Part shown: positions 1-5,408 of the stretch, piece after piece
Numbering within the stretch: the first letter of the stretch is position 1
How the letters are laid out: every line of letters starts with the position of its first letter
The notes under the pieces: generated by a model
The model's input: only the letters and a program-made list of their open reading frames with translations
Told to the model about the DNA's origin: nothing
The model's database searches: none
Position numbers and translations under genes: made by a program
Origin: Candidatus Geohydrothermomicrobium daggyaiense
Lineage (GTDB): Bacteria > Actinomycetota > Geothermincolia > Fen-727 > JACVIW01
Assembly (NCBI GenBank): GCA_015711695.1
Contig: JACVIW010000175.1
Span: 1-5,408 of the forward strand
DNA length: 5,408 bases
Direction of reading: 5' to 3'

Positions 1-303
1 TTTTCTTACGACAACGTTTAAAACAGCGTTTTCACCCGCGGCAAGCAGAAACACATACCCGTTCTCGCCTTCGATAAAAATTTGAGATAGCGTCCCTCTT
101 CCAAGTTCATCGGACGTCCGTTCTCCGAGACTTAAAATAGCAGCCGACATCGCTCCCAATCTTTCCTCGCTGAAACCCACGGGTAAATTTGAAGCGAGCA
201 CAAAACCATCCATGCTCACAACGGCAACTGCGTCAATTCCCTGTGTTTTCCTCATCAATTCGCCTATCGCGTCATGCAGTTTTATCCTCAAAAACTCATC
301 CAA
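1..303 (-). CDS. Roadblock/LC7 domain protein, 3' end beyond the window (partial)
   Basis: This reading frame stays open for 101 codons from a TTG at 303-301 to the left edge, so the stop is outside the window. The TTG is preceded by GGAGGG at 315-310 with a 6-base spacer, a strong ribosome site. The nearest in-frame upstream stop is TGA at 348-346, and no better start lies between. The protein begins LDEFLRIKLHDAIGELM, followed by a strand-turn-strand unit (AVAVVSMDGFVLAS), a helix, and then a beta hairpin with GENGYVFLLAAGENAVLNVV. That order matches the Roadblock/LC7 fold, which normally needs about 120 residues, so perhaps 15-25 are missing. Known family members such as MglB bind Ras-like GTPases and act in the cytoplasm. 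No partner GTPase is visible, so the role in polarity, motility or signalling is inference only. It follows two related coding stretches on the same strand. Confidence 0.8.
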   Translation of the reverse strand, partial: MDEFLRIKLHDAIGELMRKTQGIDAVAVVSMDGFVLASNLPVGFSEERLGAMSAAILSLGERTSDELGRGTLSQIFIEGENGYVFLLAAGENAVLNVVVRK

Positions 304-309
304 GGCAAA

Positions 310-315
310 CCCTCC
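310..315 (-). promoter_or_regulatory. Shine-Dalgarno that fixes the TTG start at 303
   Basis: GGAGGG on the minus strand lies six bases before TTG at 303-301. It is the strongest ribosome site in the window at a normal distance, and it favours this TTG over the in-frame ATG about 15 codons further into the protein. Confidence 0.75.
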
Positions 316-389
316 GAAATAAAACAGAGCAAGCTTTTCAGCGATTCAATCATTTAATCCTTTTCGCCCGTCCGTATTTTGAGAAGTCA

Positions 390-599
390 CAACCAAGACC
401 CGAAAAACTGTAACGCATTTTTCTGAACCAATGCGAGTTCTTGCATGACTTTCATGACCCGAGCATCTTTCCGTCAAACGCTTCTCCCTCAAGAACGGTG
501 TTTCAAATTCGACACATCCTGGTTCCCTACAGTAATAAGCCAGACAGTTTTTTCTCCGCCCCCCAAAATCATTAAAACGTTTTCGCCGTCCTTTATCTC
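390..599 (-). pseudogene. Decayed Roadblock/LC7-like gene remnant
   Basis: No intact gene fits between the 122-residue protein and the partial one, but one frame starting at 599 reads DGENVLMILGGGEKTVWLIT. That lines up with the beta hairpin of the partial protein at 1-303, GENGYVFLLAAGENAV and onward (GEN, hydrophobic strand, G-E, hydrophobic strand). The frame stops at TGA 491-489 and again at 476-474. A second frame (502-455) carries VLEGEAFDGKMLG. The first frame then reopens (473-390) with a helix-like tail, ARVMKVMQELALVQKNAL, ending at TGA 389-387. Together these resemble the C-terminal half of a Roadblock domain broken by at least two frame changes, with the N-terminal half gone. There is no convincing start or ribosome site. 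The alternatives are sequencing errors or chance similarity in a non-coding spacer. Bases 304-389 hold nothing else that I can support apart from the ribosome site of the next gene. Confidence 0.45.
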
Positions 600-966
600 A
601 TATCACTTCCGCTAACTTTAAGGCGCATGTTCTGATTGACTTAAGCGCCTCGTCCATCCTCGCCCCAGCTTCCAGAGCACAGGCAAAATGGGCGTTCTCG
701 TTTACCTGAAAAACTACAACGTAACCTCGTTCGCCTTTCAAATAAACTCTATCGGCTCCCCCAATTCCGAAATACTCACCGGCTATTTCAGCCGCAGAGA
801 TGAACCGCGAGAAATACCTTGCCATTTCATCTTCGTCATCATAATAATCGGTCCATGAAGCAAGCGGGAAAGCGTCAGAACTTAGCACCGCGCATGCCCT
901 GATATACGGCTCGGCATCCTTAAGGCCAGAAAGCAGCCGGTTAATCTGATTCTCGCGCTCACTCAT
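598..966 (-). CDS. Roadblock/LC7 domain protein, 122 aa
   Basis: This is a complete small cytoplasmic protein of the Roadblock/LC7 size class. An N-terminal helix (about residues 1-20, NQINRLLSGLKDAEPYI) is followed by a strand pair with RACAVLSSDAFPLAS. A long helix comes next (about 45-65, EMARYFSRFISAAEIAGEYF), then a beta hairpin (DRVYLKGERGYVVVFQVNENAHFACAL) and a C-terminal helix (DEALKSIRTCALKLAEV). No signal peptide or membrane segment is visible. MglB-type members regulate Ras-like GTPases as dimers; that function is inferred from fold only. The ATG at 966-964 is the only good start: an in-frame stop lies upstream, and GGAGG at 986-982 is 15 bases away, farther than usual. It heads a cluster with the remnant at 390-599 and the partial homologue at 1-303. 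It is separated from mltG by a terminator and about 200 bases, so it is probably transcribed independently. Confidence 0.82.
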   Translation of the reverse strand: MSERENQINRLLSGLKDAEPYIRACAVLSSDAFPLASWTDYYDDEDEMARYFSRFISAAEIAGEYFGIGGADRVYLKGERGYVVVFQVNENAHFACALEAGARMDEALKSIRTCALKLAEVI

Positions 967-981
967 CTTACCGTTCGGTTT

Positions 982-986
982 CCTCC
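982..986 (-). promoter_or_regulatory. Distant Shine-Dalgarno of the 122-aa Roadblock gene
   Basis: GGAGG on the minus strand is the only good anti-SD match before ATG 966, but it is separated from it by 15 bases rather than the usual 5-10. No in-frame alternative start lies closer to it. A 30-codon open frame (1055-963) passes through it and ends in an ATGA overlap with the start, so coupling could compensate; this is weakly supported. Confidence 0.45.
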
Positions 987-1084
987 GGGGAAACGTTTGG
1001 TATCTTCCTTCAAATAATTTATCGGGAAATTTTCTTTTGCTGATGACCCCTTCATTTAATTATTTCGTTACGCATAAGCAAGCG

Positions 1085-1110
1085 GGCTGGACCTTTTTAA
1101 GCTCCACGCC
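1085..1110 (-). promoter_or_regulatory. Imperfect hairpin in the leader of the Roadblock gene
   Basis: GGC-TGGA-c-CTT pairs with AAG-c-TCCA-(c)-GCC around a three-base loop at 1096-1098. This gives about ten base pairs with one C/C mismatch (on the plus-strand reading) and one bulge. No T-run follows on the minus strand, so it is not a standard terminator. It sits in the region that would be the untranslated leader of the 122-residue gene if transcription begins upstream of it. Its function is unknown. Confidence 0.4.
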
Positions 1111-1121
1111 ATCCAACAATT

Positions 1122-1127
1122 ATTCTA
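1122..1127 (-). promoter_or_regulatory. Weak candidate -10 box for the Roadblock cluster
   Basis: TAGAAT on the minus strand matches five of six bases of the TATAAT consensus and lies between the mltG terminator and the Roadblock gene, where a promoter would be expected. No good -35 box stands at 16-18 bases: the nearest match, TTGTGC, is poor and about 19 bases away. This is a guess from position and AT-richness. Confidence 0.25.
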
Positions 1128-1149
1128 AACCTAAAACTAATTGAACGCA

Positions 1150-1192
1150 CAATAAAAAATACAATATATAGCGGGAATTACTACATTCCCGC
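1150..1192 (-). terminator. Rho-independent-like terminator of the alaS-ruvX-mltG unit
   Basis: A perfect 8-bp inverted repeat, GCGGGAAT (1192-1185 on the minus strand) and ATTCCCGC (1178-1171), encloses a six-base loop. It is followed on the minus strand by a T-rich stretch that includes six consecutive T. The stem begins inside the last codons of mltG, and the TAG stop (1183-1181) falls in the loop. The T-run starts about ten bases after the stem instead of directly, so efficiency may be moderate. Its position at the end of the three-gene unit supports the call. Confidence 0.7.
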
Positions 1193-2035
1193 CTCTCTTT
1201 TCCATCTCAGAAATTGCTGGTAATCAGCGGTAAAACTATGTGTCCCTTTGACAGGGTCTGTAAGAACATAGAATAAATAATCCGTGTTCGCTGGGTAAAG
1301 CGCAGCTCTGATGGACTCGAATCCCGGGTTGCAGATCGGGGATGGTGGCAAACCCTGAATTTTGTATGTGTTATACGGAGAGTCAATCTTTAGGTCATCA
1401 TAAGAAAGCTCACGTTTCCACGTCTTTAGGGCATACTGAACGGTTGCGTCTATCTCGAGTTTCATTCCTTTTGATAGCCGGTTGTATATGACAGACGAAA
1501 CAAGTTCCCTTTCCCAAGGAACTCTCACTTCCCTTTCTATGAGGGAGGCGACTATCACCGCCTGGTATGGAGTTACGCCCAGAGATTTCGCCCTCCCCCA
1601 GTCGATAGCGCTAGTTTCTTTCTCAAACTGGTCAAGGAGTTTTTTTACCACGCTCTTCGCCGTGGCGTTTGCCATTACCTCATATGTCTTCGGGAAAAGA
1701 AATCCCTCAAGGTTACCGTTAGTTCCTTTTAAAAACCAGTGGTCGAAATGGCTTGATCTGGCGACATTCAAAAACTCATCGCGGGTGATGCGCCCTTTGC
1801 TCGAAAACTCAACTCTTGCCGCAATATCCTCGACGGTGAAGCCCTCAGGGATCACAATTTTATATACCCCGGACCCGTTGTTTGATTGTCGTGTATCGCG
1901 CAATGAGCATCCGTGAGAAAGGATTCCAGACGCAAGAATGCTAAGAAAAATAATCGAAATCCATTGAGGAAAAATCCTTCTATTTTTTTTTATTTTCTCT
2001 CTGAAAAACCCAAGCGCAAACATGTTCAGCGACAA
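1181..2035 (-). CDS. mltG: MltG, endolytic murein transglycosylase (YceG-like)
   Basis: MltG cleaves nascent glycan strands of peptidoglycan in the inner membrane, forming 1,6-anhydro ends and limiting strand length. The protein has a basic N-terminus (KIKKNRR) and one hydrophobic segment at about 24-40. A LysM-like subdomain follows from about 58 (VIPEGFTVEDIAARV). The YceG catalytic domain runs from about 109, with LEGFLFPKTYEV, ASLIEREV, YNRLSKGMKLEIDATVQYAL, the hallmark QGLPPSPICNPG (227-238) and the terminal HSFTADYQQF. E167 in ASLIEREV corresponds to the catalytic glutamate of E. coli MltG. At 284 residues it is shorter than E. coli MltG (about 340), mainly before the catalytic domain. 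The start is uncertain: TTG 2035 is used here, ATG at codon 5 is equally possible, and neither has a clear Shine-Dalgarno. The Cys43 context (LSHGC) is a poor lipobox, so a membrane anchor is likelier than a lipoprotein. An A9 tract lies in codons 15-18. It is the third gene of the unit, 52 bases after ruvX. Confidence 0.95.
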   Translation of the reverse strand: MSLNMFALGFFREKIKKNRRIFPQWISIIFLSILASGILSHGCSLRDTRQSNNGSGVYKIVIPEGFTVEDIAARVEFSSKGRITRDEFLNVARSSHFDHWFLKGTNGNLEGFLFPKTYEVMANATAKSVVKKLLDQFEKETSAIDWGRAKSLGVTPYQAVIVASLIEREVRVPWERELVSSVIYNRLSKGMKLEIDATVQYALKTWKRELSYDDLKIDSPYNTYKIQGLPPSPICNPGFESIRAALYPANTDYLFYVLTDPVKGTHSFTADYQQFLRWKREAGM

Positions 2036-2087
2036 AATATCGTTAAGCCAGCCCTATCAGAAAGCTTTTACGCTAGCTTGATATTAT

Positions 2088-2522
2088 CTATCGACAAAAA
2101 TTTCTTTTATTTCTTTCAGTCGAATCAAGATAAGATTTAAGGATTATAGCGGCTGCCACCCTGTCAGACGCCCTCTTCCTCTTGCGTCTATCCCTTTCAC
2201 CTTTTGATGTTAGCGACTCAGCCTCAACCGTGGTAAGCCTTTCGTCCACGAAAACGACGGGTTTTTTAACCTCCCTGCTAACCATCATCGCAAACGAACG
2301 CACGTCTTCAGCTCGCTCACCCTCGGTGCCGTCCATATTGAGCGGAAGCCCCACCACCAGTTTTTCCGCCTGGAGTGATCGGACGAGTTCCGCTACGCGA
2401 AAAACCGCCTTCTCGTCCCGCTCGATCGTATCAAACGGTTGAGCGGTCACGCCCGCCGAATCTGATACAGCGACCCCTATTCTTTTGCCACCCACGTCAA
2501 GACCGATAATTCTGGATCTCAA
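2088..2522 (-). CDS. ruvX: RuvX/YqgF, putative pre-16S rRNA nuclease (Holliday junction resolvase-like)
   Basis: YqgF/RuvX is an RNase H-fold nuclease. In E. coli it is needed for maturation of the 16S rRNA 5' end, and it was first predicted to resolve Holliday junctions. The 144-residue product is close to the usual 135-145. Visible motifs are the first strand with its acidic residue (GLDVGGKRIGVAVSD, D9), the VVGLPLNMDGTEGERAEDVR block (about 56-75), VVFVDERLTTVEAE with E94, and the final acidic helix SDRVAAAIILKSYLDS with D120. D9, E94 and D120 are the expected metal-binding positions. The start is TTG at 2522-2520. An in-frame TAG lies two codons upstream, and GLDVGG must sit at the extreme N-terminus, so no later start is possible. 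The ribosome site is weak (AGG five bases before). It follows alaS by 38 bases and precedes mltG by 52, which supports co-transcription. The tail after SYLDS (TERNKRNFCR) is basic and probably disordered. Confidence 0.96.
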   Translation of the reverse strand: MRSRIIGLDVGGKRIGVAVSDSAGVTAQPFDTIERDEKAVFRVAELVRSLQAEKLVVGLPLNMDGTEGERAEDVRSFAMMVSREVKKPVVFVDERLTTVEAESLTSKGERDRRKRKRASDRVAAAIILKSYLDSTERNKRNFCR

Positions 2523-2560
2523 GGCAACCTATCAGGGCTTAAAACTTCCTTCGCAGACCA

Positions 2561-5194
2561 TCAACCCTCAAGCTTTTCGCGGATCGCCTGGCGAATAGCT
2601 CTAAGCGCCTCTTCAATTGAATCGATTCGGGAGCCACCTGCTACAGCCATGTCCGGCCTTCCTCCCCCTCCTCCACCTAGAATGAAGCCTCCTGTTCTTG
2701 CGAGTTCGCGCGCGTCAAGACCTTTGTCCAGCACAAAAGAAGACAATTTCACGACAAGATGAGCTTTCTCTCCATCAGTAGAGCCCACGACAACAGCTCC
2801 GTAACCCTCCTTTTCAACAAGAATATCCGCCGCTTCCCTGAGTTTCTTCTGATCAAGCCCGCTAACGCCACCTGATATAACTCGAATCCCACCTATCGTT
2901 TCCTTAATTCCACTTCGAGATATATCTTTGCAGGATTCCTCCAGAGCTCTCGCGTAAGCCCGCTCCAGAGAGCGCTCGAGTTCTCTTATCTTCAATAGGG
3001 TCTCGGATACTTTTTCGGGAATTTCCTCAGGCTGGCATCTAAGCAGATCGCCCGTTTCTTTCGCAATCTTTTCAAATTTGCGCGCACGCTCGACGCCAGC
3101 AATTCCCGTGACAGCTTCTATCCTTCTTAAACCGGCTCCAATTCCGGTCTCAGAGACGATTTTGATAAGCCCGATCTGCCCCGTTCTTCTGACATGCACA
3201 CCCCCGCAAAGCTCCCTGGAAAAGTCCTCTATTTCCACAACTCGAACCTTCTCAGCATACTTCTCCCCAAAGAGCGCGATCGCGCCAGAGCGCATAGCTT
3301 CTTCTTTTGAAGTTTCAAAAGCACTAACCGGAATATCCTCTAGTACCTTTTCATTCGCGAGGTTTTCGATAAGTTCGATTTCCTCATCGGAGAGCGGCTT
3401 GAAATGCGTGAAATCGAAGCGAAGCCTATCGGGCGCGACAAGCGAACCTGCCTGCCTCACATGCGTGCCGAGAATCTCGCGTAAAGCGCGGTGAAGTATG
3501 TGCGTAGCGGTATGATTCCTCGAGATAGTAATTCTGCGGTCCGTGTCTATAACAGCCTGGACCACTTCGCCGGTCGAAATAATACCCTCGAGTTTTCCTC
3601 TGTGAACGATGACTCCTGGTGCGCCGTAAAAGGTATCAAATACAGCAACTTTTGCGCGTCGGGATGTGATCAAGCCCGTGTCCCCGACCTGACCACCGGA
3701 TTCAGCGTAAAAGGGGGTTTTGTCAAGAATTATGTCAACCTCGGCATTTCCGCTAACTTCGTCAACTCTTTGACCGTCCAGAATAAGCGCTTCAACGCTT
3801 GCGGTAAGCGAGGTTTTCTCATAACCCTCATATGTGGTCGGTCCTTTCTCTTTGAAAACGGATATAAATAAAGAGATTTCCCTGTTTTGAGCCTCGTCCT
3901 CCCTTTTGCTTCGCGCCCTATGCTTCTGTTCTTCCATCAGTTTCTCAAACCCGTCCACATCTACTAGCATGCCGCTGTCCCGGGCAATTTCCTCGGTTAG
4001 TTCAAGCGGGAATCCAAGCGTGTCATGCAAGTAGAACGCCGTTTTTCCATCAATCTGTGACTTTCCACCTCTCTTCGCGATTTCGATTTCCTCACGTAGA
4101 AGCTCAAGACCCTGTTCGAGAGTCTGACCAAAGCGTTCCTCTTCAGCTTTTATTACCTCTGAGATAAGTTCGCTGTGGGTAACAAGTTCTCTGTAAGTAT
4201 CCCCGTGAATTCGCACCACAACATGGGAAAGCGAATGCATGAATGGTTCTTCAATTCCTAAGATTCTGCCATGGCGAACAGCCCTTCTTATGAGTCTCCT
4301 GAGAATATATCCTCTGCCCTCGTTGGATGGTATTACACCGTCCGAGATAAGAAAGGTCGCCGCCCGGCAATGGTCCGCTATCACTTTCATCGAAACGTCA
4401 GTCGATTCTGAGTCATTCAACCTGACTCCACTAATATCGGCAATGCCGTCAAGCAGGGGGATAAACACGTCCGTCTCAAATATGGTTTTTACTCCCTGTT
4501 TTATTGCCGCAGCTCTCTCAAGTCCCATTCCCGTATCGATGTTCCTTTTCGGGAGGGGCTTCAGGCTTCCGTCAGATTCGCGGTTGTACTGCATAAAAAC
4601 AAGGTTCCAGAGTTCAACAAACCTGTCGCAATCACACCCTGGCACGCAAGATTCGGAACATGCGTACTCCGAACCGCGGTCGTAGAGTATCTCGGAGCAT
4701 GGCCCACACGGCCCGGTAGGTCCCATGTCCCAGAAATTATCCTTTTCGCCGAGTTTAACGATCCTTGAGGCTCTATCCCCAAGCGTTTCAGCCCAGATAG
4801 CTTCCGCCTCATTGTCTTCGATGAAAATTGATACCCACAGCCTGTCGGCATCAATCTCCAAAACGGAGGTCACCAGTTCCCAAGCCCAGGGAATCGCCCT
4901 CTCCTTGTAGTAATCACCAAATGAGAAATTACCAAGCATCTCGAAGAACGTGTTGTGTCTGGCGGTCTTACCCACAGAATCAATGTCAGTGGTCCTCAGG
5001 CACTTCTGGACTGACGTTGCCCTGGGAAACGGGGGTTCAATTTCCCTCAAAAAATACGGCTTGAACTGAACCATGCCGGCATTGGTAAGAAGAAGAGTGG
5101 GATCATCGGGGACGAGCGAAGAGGACGGCACCACCCTGTGACCTCGCTCCTCAAAAAACTTTATGAACTTTTCCCTGATCTCAGCGCTTTTCAT
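2561..5194 (-). CDS. alaS: Alanyl-tRNA synthetase, full length
   Basis: This class II synthetase charges tRNA-Ala and hydrolyses mis-charged Ser- and Gly-tRNA-Ala. At 877 residues it nearly equals the E. coli enzyme (876). The aminoacylation domain (about 1-250) shows SAEIREKFIKFFEERGH, TNAGMVQFKPYF, RTTDIDSVGKTARHNTFFEMLGNFSFGDYYKE, DMGPTGPCGPCSEI (156-169) and NIDTGMGLERAAA (218-230). A tRNA-recognition helical domain follows, with GRGYILRRLIRRAVRHGR (293-310). The editing domain carries FYAESGGQVGDTG (495-507), the metal ligands HTATH (561-565) and CGGVH (663-667), and a C-terminal coiled coil (about 700-765). The C-Ala/DHHA1 domain ends in GGGGGGRPDMAVAGG (840-854). No key residue is missing. 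Four extra cysteines at 179-189 (CSESCVPGCDCD) form the Cys-rich insert seen in many bacterial AlaRS. The ATG at 5194 has only a poor ribosome site (GGCGG, about 12 bases upstream) but gives the canonical N-terminus. It is the first gene of the alaS-ruvX-mltG unit. Confidence 0.99.
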   Translation of the reverse strand: MKSAEIREKFIKFFEERGHRVVPSSSLVPDDPTLLLTNAGMVQFKPYFLREIEPPFPRATSVQKCLRTTDIDSVGKTARHNTFFEMLGNFSFGDYYKERAIPWAWELVTSVLEIDADRLWVSIFIEDNEAEAIWAETLGDRASRIVKLGEKDNFWDMGPTGPCGPCSEILYDRGSEYACSESCVPGCDCDRFVELWNLVFMQYNRESDGSLKPLPKRNIDTGMGLERAAAIKQGVKTIFETDVFIPLLDGIADISGVRLNDSESTDVSMKVIADHCRAATFLISDGVIPSNEGRGYILRRLIRRAVRHGRILGIEEPFMHSLSHVVVRIHGDTYRELVTHSELISEVIKAEEERFGQTLEQGLELLREEIEIAKRGGKSQIDGKTAFYLHDTLGFPLELTEEIARDSGMLVDVDGFEKLMEEQKHRARSKREDEAQNREISLFISVFKEKGPTTYEGYEKTSLTASVEALILDGQRVDEVSGNAEVDIILDKTPFYAESGGQVGDTGLITSRRAKVAVFDTFYGAPGVIVHRGKLEGIISTGEVVQAVIDTDRRITISRNHTATHILHRALREILGTHVRQAGSLVAPDRLRFDFTHFKPLSDEEIELIENLANEKVLEDIPVSAFETSKEEAMRSGAIALFGEKYAEKVRVVEIEDFSRELCGGVHVRRTGQIGLIKIVSETGIGAGLRRIEAVTGIAGVERARKFEKIAKETGDLLRCQPEEIPEKVSETLLKIRELERSLERAYARALEESCKDISRSGIKETIGGIRVISGGVSGLDQKKLREAADILVEKEGYGAVVVGSTDGEKAHLVVKLSSFVLDKGLDARELARTGGFILGGGGGGRPDMAVAGGSRIDSIEEALRAIRQAIREKLEG

Positions 5195-5217
5195 CTGTTC
5201 GCAAAACCGCCTAACTT

Positions 5218-5225
5218 ATCGCGAT
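5218..5225. promoter_or_regulatory. Short palindrome in the alaS leader
   Basis: ATCGCGAT is a perfect 8-bp palindrome about 24 bases before the alaS start. E. coli AlaRS is known to repress its own gene at a palindromic site flanking its promoter. Here the palindrome lies downstream of the candidate promoter and near the ribosome site, so an autoregulatory role is only a weak possibility. Confidence 0.2.
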
Positions 5226-5295
5226 CATTTACGCAATAAAATAGATATGAAATGTCCAGAATTTACCCCGAAGTTGAAATCTCGCCCGGAATTGC

Positions 5296-5325
5296 TTGAT
5301 AAGTCAAAAAGCGCAAAATTGTCAA
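5296..5325 (-). promoter_or_regulatory. Candidate sigma70-type promoter of the alaS operon
   Basis: A perfect -35 box TTGACA (5325-5320) is followed by 18 bases and TATCAA (5301-5296), which matches four of six positions of TATAAT. Transcription would start near 5289 and give an untranslated leader of about 95 bases. The perfect -35 and position ahead of an operon support it; the -10 is mediocre. Confidence 0.45.
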
Positions 5326-5335
5326 CACATCCCAG

Positions 5336-5387
5336 TCTTTCTTATATTTCTTTCTTATATTTATATCTATTGTTTGTATCTATTCTA
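5336..5387. repeat. Period-13 T-rich tandem repeat
   Basis: Two perfect copies of TCTTTCTTATATT (5336-5348 and 5349-5361) are followed by two diverged units in the same 13-base register, TATATCTATTGTT and TGTATCTATTCTA. TATCTATT recurs exactly 13 bases apart in the last two. The block lies just upstream of the candidate alaS promoter. It could be an AT-rich upstream element, a protein-binding array or a simple slippage product. Confidence 0.6.
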
Positions 5388-5408
5388 CCTCAACGGTTCC
5401 ATACAGCA

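Noticed and set aside
189..413. Plus-strand open frame of 74 codons
   Set aside because: It lies opposite the N-terminal part of the Roadblock gene at 1-303 and its spacer. Its composition is rich in R, S, Q and H, as expected for an antisense shadow, and it shows no family motif.
345..597. Long stop-free minus-strand frame following the 122-aa gene, with several cysteines (YYCREPGCVEFETPFL)
   Set aside because: It has no credible start or ribosome site and is very rich in Arg and Lys. A competing frame over the same bases matches a Roadblock hairpin, so this frame is probably chance openness.
1482..2140. Two plus-strand frames opposite mltG
   Set aside because: Both are antisense to a well-supported gene, have low-complexity composition and show no ribosome site or recognisable domain.
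2182..2442. Plus-strand 86-codon frame opposite ruvX
   Set aside because: It is Ser/Thr-rich antisense to a conserved nuclease gene and has no motif.
3078..5064. Several plus-strand frames and one minus-strand frame (4561-4854) inside alaS
   Set aside because: All overlap the continuous, motif-complete alaS frame; they are shadows of its codon bias.
5383..5406. Minus-strand fragment reading LYGTVEVE before a TAG, perhaps the end of an upstream gene
   Set aside because: Only eight codons are visible and other frames are equally open. It could be the tail of a gene beyond the edge but cannot be supported from this window.
1..5408. tRNA, rRNA, CRISPR array, insertion sequence or defence genes
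   Set aside because: I saw no cloverleaf-like pattern, no spaced direct repeats of CRISPR type, and no transposase or terminal inverted repeats on either strand.

Overview
This 5.4 kb window reads like a bacterial chromosome. It has mid-range base composition, short intergenic gaps, and every convincing gene lies on the minus strand. The gene order alaS, ruvX, mltG fits the arrangement I know from Geobacter-like Desulfobacterota and related lineages. That is recall, not a search, and the taxonomy cannot be settled from this window.

Layout, read in the direction of transcription (right to left). (1) 5408-5195 is a non-coding leader with a plausible sigma70-type promoter and a period-13 T-rich repeat near the window edge. 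(2) 5194-1181 looks like one operon of three housekeeping genes with gaps of 38 and 52 bases. alaS encodes alanyl-tRNA synthetase, ruvX (yqgF) an RNase H-fold nuclease of pre-16S rRNA processing, and mltG the membrane-bound lytic transglycosylase that ends glycan strands. A perfect 8-bp hairpin followed by a T-rich run spans the mltG stop codon and probably terminates the operon. (3) 1170-967 is a leader with an imperfect hairpin, a weak candidate -10 box and a distant Shine-Dalgarno. (4) 966-1 is a small cluster of Roadblock/LC7-type genes. It holds a complete 122-residue protein, an apparently decayed remnant whose recognisable segments are spread over two reading frames, and a third gene that starts at TTG 303 and runs off the left edge.

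The first unit serves translation, ribosome maturation and cell-wall growth. The second looks regulatory: Roadblock/LC7 proteins of the MglB type are regulators of small Ras-like GTPases such as MglA, but no GTPase lies inside the window. I found no mobile element, CRISPR array, tRNA or rRNA. Nothing here convinces me of a new biological system. The least ordinary parts are the Roadblock cluster with its remnant, the A9 tract early in mltG, the structured leaders, and the use of TTG starts in three of five genes.
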